NCBI GenBank assembly: GCA_934871445.1
Contig: CAKXBD010000004.1
Coordinates: forward strand, 1-40,943
Direction: 5' to 3'
Length of the DNA: 40,943 nt
Origin: an uncultured bacterium
GTDB taxonomy: Bacteria > Bacillota > Clostridia > Christensenellales > Borkfalkiaceae
Shown: one piece after another, positions 31,619-40,200 of the stretch
How positions within the stretch are numbered: position 1 is the stretch's first letter
Layout: each line of letters begins with the position of its first letter
Made by a program: the position numbers and the translations under genes
Notes under the pieces: model-generated
Databases searched by the model: none
Seen by the model: only the letters and a program-made list of their open reading frames with translations
What the model was told of the DNA's origin: nothing

Positions 31619-31647
31619 TTGACAAACCCCCATAAGTATATTATAAT
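31619..31647 (+). promoter_or_regulatory. Promoter of the zinc-ribbon membrane protein gene
   Basis: -35 TTGACA (31619-31624), 17-base spacer, -10 TATAAT (31642-31647); the start codon at 31682 is preceded by GGGAG. Confidence 0.9.
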
Positions 31648-31681
31648 GTATCATAGAAAAATAATAAAAGGGAGAAAAAGA

Positions 31682-33487
31682 ATGAAAAGCTGTCACTTTT
31701 GCGGTCATGAAAATAAAGACACCGCAAAATTCTGCGTAAAATGCGGAAAGAGTCTCGAAAAGCACTGTCCGAAATGCGACGCCGCAGTAGGAGAAGAAGA
31801 AATCTACTGTCCTCAATGCGGAACGCGCTTGGACGGAAAGGTAAATTGCCCGAAATGCAATGCCGAAAACGACGGAACCGCCGCCTTTTGTGAAATCTGC
31901 GGCGCGCCCTTGAAAGCTCTTCCCGTTGAAAAAGGCCGCGCGCCCAATCCCTACTCCGTTCGTTCCCAAGGCGTGTATGCTCGATCGAGCGCTCCCGCGC
32001 CTGCCGAAAAAGAGCCACCCAAGGCTGCGCCCAAGAAAAGGAGAATCTGTAAAAGTCTCCTTTCGCGCGCGCTGGATATTACCCGCGCGTCCTTAATTAT
32101 GGCGTTTGCCCTCGTCATGTTCATCATGTCCTTTATGAGCGTCGCCAAGATAAATACAGAAGATATGGATCTCGGGGACATGGATATGGGCACGGGAGTG
32201 ACCATGGAACTCATTGAAGCAAACGTTTCGACGATCGACTTTTTAGAGGGCGCTTTCTATCGGATCGATCCGATGACGGAAGAAGCGCTCGTCAAAGATT
32301 TTGCCCTGTATTTCAAGGATCATCTTTCCAAGCAGGACCTGAAAGTTTTCGACCGCCTCGGCACGAGCGAAGCGACCGTTTCAGACGCGATGCGCGCGAT
32401 AGAAATTTTCGAACGAATCATCGAAGATTATAATGTTCTCAAACTCATTTCTTCAAAGACCGTGGCGGAGAACACCCCGTCCGCGACTATGGAGCTTTGG
32501 TTCTGTGCGGCGCTTTCGCTCCTGTATATCGGGCTTTCCTTTGTATTCTTCATCACATCGCTCGTCGATTTTATCAATACCCTGAAAGGTAAAAAATCAA
32601 AAGCGAATCTGTCGGTATGCGCGTTCGCCTTAGCCGCTGCGCTTGGCGCCGCCGTATTCGGCTATATTGCCCTTGGAGGCAATCTCGGCTTCGGAATTAT
32701 TACTTTCCTTGTATTTGCACTCCTTTGCTTTGCCGTCGAAACGGGGTATCGGATCTTTTCGGGCGAGCTGCGTTTTTCCAAACAAAAGCTTCCCCGTTAC
32801 ATATCTGCCGCCGTCGGAACGGTCTTGGCCGTCCTCGTGCTGTGCTTCATGGGTTCGTCCCTTTTGAGCGTCACTTGTTTTTACGAGGAAGCCGCCAAAT
32901 TCCACGCGGGATACGGTGCATCTATGCTGGCCTCCGCATGGGATTCCTTGAAGCTGGCGGAATTAAATCCCGAAATTTTAGGTTCCGCGGAATCCTATTT
33001 CGATTCCGTCTTTTCGGGGGCCGGAACCTCCTCCGTTTACGGCGATAAGGTAATCTTCCAGCTTTCCCCTTCCCTTATGGGAATCATCGGACAGGTAGAA
33101 ATAGAAAACCTGCTCGCAGCGCTGGGAATACTCATTTATCTCCTCGTCGGAGCCGTCGTCGTAACTTTGGAGCTGTCCGTCACCGACAGAATCAAGGCTC
33201 TCGCGTCCGACCGCGAAGCAAAACTCGTTTACGGAATCTTGGAAATCGTGTTTATCGTCGTACTTTTGGGACTCGTCATCGCCTATTCGGCACTCGTCAC
33301 GAATACGCTCGAAGGTTTTCCGAAATTCCAATATACGGCGGGAGTATCGGGGCTTCTGATTGCTTCCGTCGTCCTCGTCGCCGCGGAGTTTATTCAACGG
33401 TTCGTATTCAGAGTTCTTGAAAAGAAAAAATCCTCCCCTTCCGAGCCCGAGGAAATATCGGAGGAGAAGGAAAGTCGGGAATTTTAA
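31682..33487 (+). CDS. Zinc-ribbon protein with about eight membrane helices
   Basis: 601 residues from ATG 31682; the frame is open from 31619 but that part is promoter. Residues 1-90 carry three zinc ribbons: CHFCG/CVKCG, CPKC/CPQCG and CPKC/CEICG. A basic linker (KAAPKKRRICKS) leads to membrane helices: SLIMAFALVMFIMSFMSV, ALSLLYIGLSFVFFITSLV, a pair near ALAAALGAAVFGYIALGG, FGIITFLVFALLCFAVE, AVGTVLAVLVLCFMGSSLL, ALGILIYLLVGAVVVTLEL, ILEIVFIVVLLGLVIAYSAL and GLLIASVVLVAAEFIQRF. The first two helices enclose a long extracytoplasmic loop with DLGDMDMGTG. The acidic C terminus is cytoplasmic. Zinc-ribbon membrane proteins are common in Clostridia without known roles; I do not assign one. Confidence 0.82.
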   Translation: MKSCHFCGHENKDTAKFCVKCGKSLEKHCPKCDAAVGEEEIYCPQCGTRLDGKVNCPKCNAENDGTAAFCEICGAPLKALPVEKGRAPNPYSVRSQGVYARSSAPAPAEKEPPKAAPKKRRICKSLLSRALDITRASLIMAFALVMFIMSFMSVAKINTEDMDLGDMDMGTGVTMELIEANVSTIDFLEGAFYRIDPMTEEALVKDFALYFKDHLSKQDLKVFDRLGTSEATVSDAMRAIEIFERIIEDYNVLKLISSKTVAENTPSATMELWFCAALSLLYIGLSFVFFITSLVDFINTLKGKKSKANLSVCAFALAAALGAAVFGYIALGGNLGFGIITFLVFALLCFAVETGYRIFSGELRFSKQKLPRYISAAVGTVLAVLVLCFMGSSLLSVTCFYEEAAKFHAGYGASMLASAWDSLKLAELNPEILGSAESYFDSVFSGAGTSSVYGDKVIFQLSPSLMGIIGQVEIENLLAALGILIYLLVGAVVVTLELSVTDRIKALASDREAKLVYGILEIVFIVVLLGLVIAYSALVTNTLEGFPKFQYTAGVSGLLIASVVLVAAEFIQRFVFRVLEKKKSSPSEPEEISEEKESREF

Positions 33488-33517
33488 TTTTATCCGTATC
33501 TGAAACGTCGGACAAAA

Positions 33518-33556
33518 AACTTCCGGAAAAGCGAATTGCTTTCCCGGAAGTTTTTA
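33518..33556. terminator. Bidirectional terminator between convergent genes
   Basis: AACTTCCGG...CCGGAAGTT with inner AAAGC/GCTTT (one A/C mismatch) and loop GAATT; T runs on both strands (TTTTTATTT on plus, TTTTTT on minus). Serves the zinc-ribbon gene and glnN. Confidence 0.9.
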
Positions 33557-33571
33557 TTTGAAGCTCTCGTC

Positions 33572-35653
33572 TTATTTTACACTGAATAAAATATCGGTAT
33601 AGGTCGGGAAGGGCCAGCGGTCTTTGGCGCAGAGCTTTTCCATTTGATCGGCATATCCGCGAATCGCTTCCATATCGGGTACGACGACGTGCGCCATTCT
33701 CTGCGAACCCTCCTTTTCGCCTTCGGGCATATCTGCCAAGTCTGCCTCCAATTTATTCACGCCGTCCAACATTTTCTCGTTTGCCGTAGCCAAGGTCTTG
33801 ATGAGAGAAATTTCAGCCGTGCAGGGCAGGGAATCGAACAGTGCTTTTTTGGAGCTCAAAGCTTCGCACAGCTCTCTGATATAAGCGGACACGGCGGGAT
33901 AAATCTGTCCCCTTGCCATGTCGATCATCGTCAAAGCCTCTATCCGAATGGTCTTGATATAGTTTTCGAGCTGGATATTCGCCCGCGCGATCGCTTCCGA
34001 TTTCGTATACACGCCCTGTCTTACAAAGACTTCGATGTTTTCGCTCTTGAAAAATTCGGGCACGGCGTCCGCGGTATTTTTATTGTTGAGCAGTCCCCTG
34101 CGCTCCGCTTCCGGCTCCCATTCGGGGCCGTAACCGTTATAATTGAAGATGACGCGGTAATGCGCTTTCAGTAATTTTTCGGTATAGGCCTTGCAGTCCT
34201 TAATGAAATTATTGGAGTTTTCCAATTTCTCGGCCGCCTGTGTAAAGCTCTCCGCGACAATGGTATTGAGGACGATATTGGGGTCTGCGACGGAGGCGGA
34301 AGAACCCAGCATGCGAAATTCAAACTTATTTCCCGTAAACGCAAACGGAGAGGTGCGGTTTCTGTCCGTGGAATCGATGGGGAAGATAGGCGATTCGGGG
34401 ACGCCGATGGAACCTTTGACGGGCGCGCAGGGAACGTAATCCTTTCCGTTCACGATGCTGTCCACCAAGGCGCCGAGCTGATCTCCGAGATATACGGAAA
34501 TGATCGCGGGCGGAGCCTCATCCGCTCCCAAACGATGGTCGTTGCCCGCAGAGGCAATACACGCGCGCAGGATACCCTGATAGTTATCGACCGCCGCGAT
34601 GACGCAGGCGAGAACCAGCATGAACAGCGTGTTCCCTTCGGGGTGATCGCCGGGGTCTAAAAGATTGAGCCCCGATTCCGTGGAAAGTGACCAGTTGTTG
34701 TGTTTTCCCGAACCGTTGATTCCCTCGAAGGGCTTCTCGTGCAAAAGACAGGCCATGCCGTGCTTTTGAGCGACCTTCTTCATGAGCTCCATCGTCAGTT
34801 GATTATTGTCCACGGAAACATTCGTGGTATTGAAGATAGGTGCAAGCTCGTGCTGAGCGGGCGCGACTTCGTTATGTTCGGTTTTTGCGAGAATACCGTA
34901 AGACCAAAGCGTTTTGTCGAGGTCGTGCATGAACTCGGAAATGCGAGGTTTGAGGACGCCGAAATAGTGGTCTTCGAGCTCCTGTCCCCTCGGCGCAGGC
35001 GCGCCGAACAGTGTTCTGCCCGTCAAAACGAGGTCCTCTCTCTTTTCATACACTTCCTTGTCGATGAGGAAATATTCCTGCTCGGGACCGACCGTCGTGG
35101 AGACCTTTTTGCAGTCGATTCCAAACAATTTCAAAATGCGTTTGCTCGCGCGGTCGAGCGCGGTCATGGATTTGAGCAGCGGCGCCTTTTTGTCGAGCGT
35201 CTCGCCCGTATAGGAAACAAAGACGGTCGGGATATAGAGCGTTCCCTCTTTGACGAACGCGGGGGAAGTGGGATCCCAAGCGGTATAACCGCGGGCGGCG
35301 CAAGTAGCTCTCGACCCTCCCGAAGGGAAAGACGAAGCGTCGGGTTCTCCGACGATCAGGGATTTCCCCGTGAGCTGCATAATGACACCGTCGCCGCCGC
35401 AGGGTTCTATGAAGCTGTCGTGCTTTTCCGCGGTCAGATTGGTGAGGGGCTGGAACCAATGGGTGTAGTGCGTGGCGCCCTTGGAAACCGCCCAATCCTT
35501 CATGGCGTTTGCCACCGTATCCGCGATAGACATATCGATAGGCTCGCCGGCGTCTATCGTTTTTCTCAGCGATCTGTAAACCTCCTTGGGAAGAGAACTT
35601 CTCATTACGACGTCGTTAAAGACGTTTTCTCCGAAAATTTCCGGAATATTCAT
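33572..35653 (-). CDS. glnN: Glutamine synthetase type III
   Basis: 693 residues, the size of GSIII (types I and II are 350-470). Diagnostic segments: THYTHWFQPLTNLTAEKHDS, FSYTGETLDKKAPLLKS in the form VFVSYTGETLDKKAPLLKSM, VGPEQEYFLIDKEVYEKRED (metal-binding Glu residues), HNEVAPAQHELAPIFNTTNV, LLHEKPFEGINGSGKHNNWS (GSIII version of the catalytic loop), and NRTSPFAFTGNKFEFRMLGS. It forms glutamine from glutamate, ammonia and ATP, in a dodecamer. It has a consensus promoter; the GGAG site is 13 bases from ATG 35653, rather far. No PII or nitrogen regulator gene lies nearby. Confidence 0.98.
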   Translation of the reverse strand: MNIPEIFGENVFNDVVMRSSLPKEVYRSLRKTIDAGEPIDMSIADTVANAMKDWAVSKGATHYTHWFQPLTNLTAEKHDSFIEPCGGDGVIMQLTGKSLIVGEPDASSFPSGGSRATCAARGYTAWDPTSPAFVKEGTLYIPTVFVSYTGETLDKKAPLLKSMTALDRASKRILKLFGIDCKKVSTTVGPEQEYFLIDKEVYEKREDLVLTGRTLFGAPAPRGQELEDHYFGVLKPRISEFMHDLDKTLWSYGILAKTEHNEVAPAQHELAPIFNTTNVSVDNNQLTMELMKKVAQKHGMACLLHEKPFEGINGSGKHNNWSLSTESGLNLLDPGDHPEGNTLFMLVLACVIAAVDNYQGILRACIASAGNDHRLGADEAPPAIISVYLGDQLGALVDSIVNGKDYVPCAPVKGSIGVPESPIFPIDSTDRNRTSPFAFTGNKFEFRMLGSSASVADPNIVLNTIVAESFTQAAEKLENSNNFIKDCKAYTEKLLKAHYRVIFNYNGYGPEWEPEAERRGLLNNKNTADAVPEFFKSENIEVFVRQGVYTKSEAIARANIQLENYIKTIRIEALTMIDMARGQIYPAVSAYIRELCEALSSKKALFDSLPCTAEISLIKTLATANEKMLDGVNKLEADLADMPEGEKEGSQRMAHVVVPDMEAIRGYADQMEKLCAKDRWPFPTYTDILFSVK

Positions 35654-35991
35654 AGTTATGTATTGACTCCTTCGCCGCAGCGCTTTATAATATCATAGAA
35701 AATTATAGGGAAACTCTCTGAAAAAGTCAATCGAATTTCCCCTGTCTTTTGACAAAAACCGCTAAAAACCGTATAGACGGCAAATAACTTTTGAAAAATC
35801 TGTTTTTTTCGCGTTTCGGTTTAGAAAACAAAGGATAATCGAAAAAATTACTCTTTACTTAGCCGTTTTTTCTTTGTTTTCCTCGGATTAAACAGCAATA
35901 ATTTTGAAAACACAACAAAAGTCCAAAAATATTTCTTTTTTTCTTCTCCGTCTCGCCTTATTTTCAACCCGAATGAAAAGTGTCCCGCCTT
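35654..35991. other. Intergenic region upstream of glnN
   Basis: 338 bases. Contains the glnN promoter at 35702-35730 and, further on, AT-rich sequence with a 10-base inverted repeat, GAAAACAAAG (35824-35833) and CTTTGTTTTC (35872-35881), separated by 38 bases. No riboswitch or gene recognised. No clear terminator follows the deaminase gene. Confidence 0.6.
35702..35730 (-). promoter_or_regulatory. glnN promoter
   Basis: Minus strand: -35 TTGACT (35730-35725), 17-base spacer, -10 TATAAT (35707-35702); leader of about 45 bases. Confidence 0.88.
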
Positions 35992-36399
35992 TTATTGCTC
36001 GACCATATAGGAGAACGGCAGTAAATCCCTCGCTTTTATCTTTTTTTCTTCTCTCCCGAGCGAAAGAATTACTTTACATTCAGGCATGTAGTCGCATAAT
36101 ATCTGTCGGCAATTCCCGCACGGCGGAATAATTTCTTCGCCTTCTTTTCCGCGAACTGCAACGATCGCTTCAAACTCTCTTTCCCCCTGTGCGACGGCGT
36201 TGCCTATGGCGACCTGTTCCGCACAGGCTCCGTGCAGGGAATACAAATTGATACCGACATAGATACGTCCGCTCTTTCCCAAAAGCGCCGCCCCTACCGT
36301 ATGATTATAATTTTTTTGATCATAATTTATCCGTATGATGTCCCGCGCTTTCTTTATCAGCTCGTAATCTTTGTCCGTCAACGAATATAACTTTATCAT
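35992..36399 (-). CDS. Cytidine deaminase-like zinc enzyme
   Basis: 135 residues, single CDA domain. Zinc ligands and catalytic Glu: HGACAEQVAIGNA (Cys59 and Glu61) and IPPCGNCRQILCDY (Cys94 and Cys97). The first ligand is Cys in CAE, as in tetrameric cytidine deaminases and blasticidin-S deaminase. The substrate-binding stretch SGRIYVGINLYSLHGACAEQ replaces the usual GxxxxGxNxEN with NLYS, which is more like the blasticidin/other-nucleoside branch than strict cytidine deaminase. Therefore the family call is firm but the substrate is not. AAGGA site before ATG 36399. The gene follows the methyltransferase by 171 bases of purine-rich (minus strand) sequence. Confidence 0.85.
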   Translation of the reverse strand: MIKLYSLTDKDYELIKKARDIIRINYDQKNYNHTVGAALLGKSGRIYVGINLYSLHGACAEQVAIGNAVAQGEREFEAIVAVRGKEGEEIIPPCGNCRQILCDYMPECKVILSLGREEKKIKARDLLPFSYMVEQ

Positions 36400-36570
36400 T
36401 TTTTAATCCTTCGTTTATCCTTCTTGCCCGCGTTCTTCTCCGCCCGGCCTTCGCCTGTCTTAACGCTCCAATTTTCGCTTAATTTTCGATTATCCCAACC
36501 GCCTGTAATCCTTTTCGGCCTTTTCTTCTCTTCGATTGCCCCTTGCTTCCCTTACCGTTGAATTTCTCTT

Positions 36571-37725
36571 TCAAAACTCTTCTCTCTCCTCGGGACGCCG
36601 TCCGAAATAGGTATACAGTCCGCAGGCGAGATTGGCGTTAAAAAGTTTCTTTTTCCTGTCCGAACGTTTTCCGAAATATCTTTCAAACTCGGGAAATGAG
36701 GTAAGGATATAAGCGCTCCAATCGGGGAGAGTGCGGAACATTTTTCCGAAATCCCGACAGAGCGTTTTCACTTCCTCGGCGCCCGATAATCTTTCCCCAT
36801 AGGGCGGATTACATATCATAACGCCGCAGGGGACAGAGCTTTGAAATTGCCGCATATCCGCGACGGAAAAATCCACGGCATGTCCGACGCCGGCGCGGCG
36901 CGCGTGAAATTTTGCGATAGAAATCGCCTCGGAGGAGATATCCGCCCCGCGGATACATACCCGCCGACCGCGCAATTCCCTGTCCTTCGCTTCTTCTAGA
37001 GCCCGTTCAAAAATTCCGTCCGGCGCACATTCCCAATGCCTGAAATCAAAATCGCGCGCCGCGCCGGGCGCAATCCGAAGCGCCTTCATCGCCGCTTCGA
37101 TCGGCAGCGTCCCGCTCCCGCAGAACACGTCCGCAAACGGTTTTTCGCTATCCGTTTCGGGGCGATAAAAAGACAAATCGATCATCGCCGCCGCCAAGGT
37201 CTCTTTCAGCGGCGCAGTATAAGCCAAGGAGCGGTATCCGCGTTTGTGAAGTCCGTCGCCCGAAGTATCCAAGGTGACTGTGACGCGATCTTTATAAATA
37301 GAGAATCCGACGACGGAACGGGCGCCCGTCTCGCTCAAAGTCTTTCTGCCCGAGCGCTTTTTATCCGCCAAACGGCGGACAATGGCCTTTTTTGCGACGC
37401 CGCCCGCCGCTTTGACCGCGGCGAGGCGGCTTAAAACGCTCTTGCCGTCCATGAGGATTTTGGAATCCAGCGCCAGCCATTCCTCCCAAGGGACGGAATA
37501 AAAATTATCGTACAGATCGTCAAAGGTCTCTGCGGGAAATTCTTTCAGCTTGATAAGGACGCGCTCCCCGCTTCTCAGAAAGACGTTGAGCCTCGCCACG
37601 TCCGCCCAGTCCCCCGTGAGTTCTATCCTGCCGTTTTCGGCGGGAGCCTTGCCGTATCCGAGGGATAGGAGCTGTTTTTTTACCACTCCATCCAAGCCCG
37701 CCGCAACGGGAATCAACAACTGCAT
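36571..37725 (-). CDS. THUMP-domain class I SAM-dependent RNA methyltransferase (RlmL N-terminal half type)
   Basis: 384 residues. N-terminal ferredoxin-like/THUMP region about 1-160 (PVAAGLDGVVKKQLLSLGYG; a VTVTLDTSGDGLHKRGYR segment near 150). The methyltransferase begins with APLKETLAAAMIDLSFYRPE and has the SAM-loop FADVFCGSGTLPIEAAMKAL and the catalytic NPPYGERLSG. This matches the YpsC/RlmL-type family that makes N2-methylguanosine in 23S rRNA (G2445 in E. coli by RlmL); Bacillota homologues are usually single-domain like this one. Target not proven here. AAGGAG site before ATG 37725; 15 bases after the DUF697-like gene, so same operon. Confidence 0.9.
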   Translation of the reverse strand: MQLLIPVAAGLDGVVKKQLLSLGYGKAPAENGRIELTGDWADVARLNVFLRSGERVLIKLKEFPAETFDDLYDNFYSVPWEEWLALDSKILMDGKSVLSRLAAVKAAGGVAKKAIVRRLADKKRSGRKTLSETGARSVVGFSIYKDRVTVTLDTSGDGLHKRGYRSLAYTAPLKETLAAAMIDLSFYRPETDSEKPFADVFCGSGTLPIEAAMKALRIAPGAARDFDFRHWECAPDGIFERALEEAKDRELRGRRVCIRGADISSEAISIAKFHARRAGVGHAVDFSVADMRQFQSSVPCGVMICNPPYGERLSGAEEVKTLCRDFGKMFRTLPDWSAYILTSFPEFERYFGKRSDRKKKLFNANLACGLYTYFGRRPEEREEF

Positions 37726-37740
37726 ATCCGAAAACTCCTT

Positions 37741-38808
37741 TTATTCCGCCGCGACCTTTTCATCGTTTTCCCGCTGAATCTTTCTCGCCCATGCGGACGC
37801 GATTTTCACTTCGTCGTCGCCCACGTCCACCGCGTCTTTCATGTCGATGTCCAATTTTTCCTGTTTCTTGTAATCGGAGCAGAGATATTTTTTCGTCTTA
37901 TAGCCGACGAGAACGGTCAAAAACGCGCTGACGGTCCCCTGCACGGCGCTGTCCACAATCGTGTCGAGAAAGGGAATCTTGCGCGCGATTCCCGTAAAAA
38001 ATTTCCCGAATACGTTGAACCAATTGACGTTTTGCATGCCGTAGGCAATGAGGGAATTGCGGAGAACGGCGGTATAAATCTTAAACAGCTTGGCAAACGA
38101 GGGACGATAACCGTATACGCCGACAATCTGCTTGACCAAAGAAAGATTGACGAGCAGCACGGAAAGCGCGTCTATTTTGTCGTTTTGAGAAATGGACGTC
38201 GTGAGAAACGCTCTTCCGGCGCTCTTCCAGATCAACGAATTGGCACAGGAAGCCACGTCCGTGGCATAGATCTGTTTGAGTGTCACTTTCAGCGCGACTT
38301 TATCCCCGCTTTCCACGGCGGCAGTCAGCTTATCGGTATTTTCGGAAGAAATATACCGAAACCGCGCATTTCTCGGGGAAGTGTTGTACTCGACGAGCGC
38401 GCGGGAAATATCCTTCATGGCGCGGTAATTTCTGCGTTTCGCCGCATCGCATTTATCGGAAGTGACGTCCGTGATAAAAAATCTCGCGCCGAGAACCTTG
38501 ACCAGCGGCCGCACGACGAAAAAGGCGATCAGAATCGCCGTGAGCGCTACCATGGTATATCCGAACCAACGATTGATATTAAAACAGAGAGTAAGGATGT
38601 CGGACAGAGCCCCCACCACCAGAATGACGATGATGACGGCGGCCACGATCAGGAGCATAAAATATTTCTTTTCGTTGCTCTGTTTGAACGCATCGGACAT
38701 GGAGTCGGCAAATCCCGCCGAATCCTCCTGCGTCGCCTTTGCGTAGCGTCCGGCTTTCGGCTCGGCGACGAGTTCCGTGCTCTCTTTATCCCGTTTTTTT
38801 CTTTTCAT
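37741..38808 (-). CDS. DUF697/YcjF-like membrane protein
   Basis: 355 residues from ATG 38808, preceded by AGAGG; an in-frame ATG at 38862 would overlap the promoter. Acidic/basic N-terminal tail, two membrane helices (about 48-75 and 82-105: LLIVAAVIIVILVVGALSDI; FGYTMVALTAILIAFFVV), a soluble middle, then a DUF697-like part: IDALSVLLVNLSLVKQIVGV and YGYRPSFAKLFKIYTAVLRN, the pattern seen in YcjF. Its role is not known; YcjF-type proteins are linked to envelope or GTPase-associated functions in other bacteria. First gene of an operon with the RNA methyltransferase, and divergent from another membrane protein. Confidence 0.72.
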   Translation of the reverse strand: MKRKKRDKESTELVAEPKAGRYAKATQEDSAGFADSMSDAFKQSNEKKYFMLLIVAAVIIVILVVGALSDILTLCFNINRWFGYTMVALTAILIAFFVVRPLVKVLGARFFITDVTSDKCDAAKRRNYRAMKDISRALVEYNTSPRNARFRYISSENTDKLTAAVESGDKVALKVTLKQIYATDVASCANSLIWKSAGRAFLTTSISQNDKIDALSVLLVNLSLVKQIVGVYGYRPSFAKLFKIYTAVLRNSLIAYGMQNVNWFNVFGKFFTGIARKIPFLDTIVDSAVQGTVSAFLTVLVGYKTKKYLCSDYKKQEKLDIDMKDAVDVGDDEVKIASAWARKIQRENDEKVAAE

Positions 38809-38841
38809 AAGTTTTCCTCTTTTGCCGTTTCGCTTGTTACC

Positions 38842-38870
38842 ATTGTACCATAGGCGCGGCAAAAAATCAA
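38842..38870 (-). promoter_or_regulatory. Promoter of the DUF697-like gene
   Basis: Minus strand: -35 TTGATT (38870-38865), 17-base spacer, -10 TACAAT (38847-38842). Confidence 0.75.
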
Positions 38871-38952
38871 GCGCCCGAAGCTCTTCCCGCCCAAATCGGG
38901 CTTTTTGAGCGGATTTTTGACAAAAAAGAAAATATTTCCTGCTCTATTCTGT

Positions 38953-38980
38953 TTGATTTTCCGCCGTTTTAGTGTATAAT
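38953..38980 (+). promoter_or_regulatory. Promoter of the charged-tail membrane protein gene
   Basis: -35 TTGATT (38953-38958), 16-base spacer, -10 TATAAT (38975-38980). The -10 box overlaps a GTG-started extension of the frame at 38972, so the coding start must be further downstream (39038). Confidence 0.75.
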
Positions 38981-39037
38981 GAAAGAAAGAAAATCGGGAC
39001 TTTTCAAATCTGTCCGCTTTTCGGGAGCGCCGTTTTT

Positions 39038-40156
39038 ATGCTGGATTACACGAAAATGGCGATCAAGCAGACCATAACCGACCTGAAAAGGACGGATTAT
39101 ATCCGCAACGTCGCCACACAAATCATTTACATAATTTACTTAATTTATACTCTGATAGCGGGCGCGGGGTATCTCGCGGCCAATATCGTGCTTTTGGTCC
39201 TGTCCGTGTCGTATACGGTGTTTTTTCTGACGATCACTTCCTGCGGGAAAACTCCGGAAGGAAAAAACGTAAAAAACGCGGGTACGAAAATTTATGTATG
39301 GGCGAAACGTCTCATCAAATTATTCACTTTGGGCCTTACGATTTACGGCATCTGCACCGCGGTGGAAAAAGTCACGCCCCTTTCCGTCATACTCGCGGCG
39401 CTGATGATCGTCGGGTGGATATTGCAGATTATTTTTGAAGTTCTCATCAAAATCCTGACGAGCCGCGTCAACTTTATTTTGGAGGGACTCGAAGCGGATC
39501 TCGACAACATGTTGAAGCCCGTCCGTTCCGTGGGGAATTTCTTCAAAAAAGTGACGGGAAAAGAAGTCGCCCCTCCCAAGGAACCCACAAAAAATCAGTT
39601 GAAACTGAAAGCGAAAGTAGAGGCCTTCCGCGCCGAACAAAAACGCAAAAAGGAAGAAGAACGACTCCGCAGGGAAGCACAAAAGAGCGCCGAAAAAACG
39701 CTTGAAAAAGAACGCCGCCGCGAGCAGAAACAATCCATTCGCATCGAGAATCAATTGCTCCGCGCCGCGCGGAAAAAGCAGTCGGTCGAAAATTCCGAAA
39801 CGGATGACGCTTCCGAAATTTTGCAACTTCCTCAAAGCTCCGAGATCGCCCCGCCCGCAGATTCCGAAATCGCGGCATCGGAAGGCGCGGAAAAAAAGAA
39901 CTCCGTCTTTTCCCGCTTCCGCCGCGTTTTTAAGCGCGCGGAACCGCCCGCACTTGACGACGGCGCGGAAGAGCCGGAGACGGAAGAAGAATTTTTCGAC
40001 GAAGAACAGACCCTGTATCTCGAAAGCGAGGAGGAAAAACAGCTTCGGGAAGAAGCGGAGCAAGCCCCCCCTTCATCCCCTTCCGAGGAAAAAGAGGAAA
40101 AACCGCAGGGTAGAATCAAGAAATTTTTCGGTTCCGTATTCCGTAAACGCAAATAA
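39038..40156 (+). CDS. Membrane protein with long charged coiled-coil tail
   Basis: 372 residues from ATG 39038 (LDYTKMAIKQTITDLKRTDY), preceded by GGGAG. Four hydrophobic segments in the first 150 residues (IIYIIYLIYTLIAGAGYLAA; IVLLVLSVSYTVFFLTITS; LIKLFTLGLTIYGICTAV; VILAALMIVGWILQIIFEVL). An amphipathic stretch follows, then about 220 residues of Lys/Arg/Glu-rich helix (residues about 190-260, likely coiled coil), acidic Ser/Glu segments and a basic end (GRIKKFFGSVFRKRK). It resembles no family I can name. The basic tail could lie against the membrane or nucleic acid (speculation). Divergent from the DUF697-like gene, about 230 bases apart. Confidence 0.7.
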   Translation: MLDYTKMAIKQTITDLKRTDYIRNVATQIIYIIYLIYTLIAGAGYLAANIVLLVLSVSYTVFFLTITSCGKTPEGKNVKNAGTKIYVWAKRLIKLFTLGLTIYGICTAVEKVTPLSVILAALMIVGWILQIIFEVLIKILTSRVNFILEGLEADLDNMLKPVRSVGNFFKKVTGKEVAPPKEPTKNQLKLKAKVEAFRAEQKRKKEEERLRREAQKSAEKTLEKERRREQKQSIRIENQLLRAARKKQSVENSETDDASEILQLPQSSEIAPPADSEIAASEGAEKKNSVFSRFRRVFKRAEPPALDDGAEEPETEEEFFDEEQTLYLESEEEKQLREEAEQAPPSSPSEEKEEKPQGRIKKFFGSVFRKRK

Positions 40157-40162
40157 AAGACA

Positions 40163-40194
40163 CGCCCCGCCGAATTTCGGCGGGGCGCTTTTTG
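40163..40194 (+). terminator. Terminator after the charged-tail membrane protein gene
   Basis: CGCCCCGCCGA and TCGGCGGGGCG pair perfectly over 11 bp with a 3-base loop, followed by CTTTTTG. Lies between two convergent genes; on the minus strand the tail is less T-rich. Confidence 0.92.
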
Positions 40195-40200
40195 TTATTT

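Noticed and set aside
35654..35991. Riboswitch or T-box before glnN or threonine synthase
   Set aside because: No specific motif such as a T-box sequence or a known aptamer core was seen, and the glnN leader is only about 45 bases.
38970..39037. GTG start at 38972 for the charged-tail membrane protein
   Set aside because: A good promoter overlaps this start; ATG 39038 has a ribosome site.
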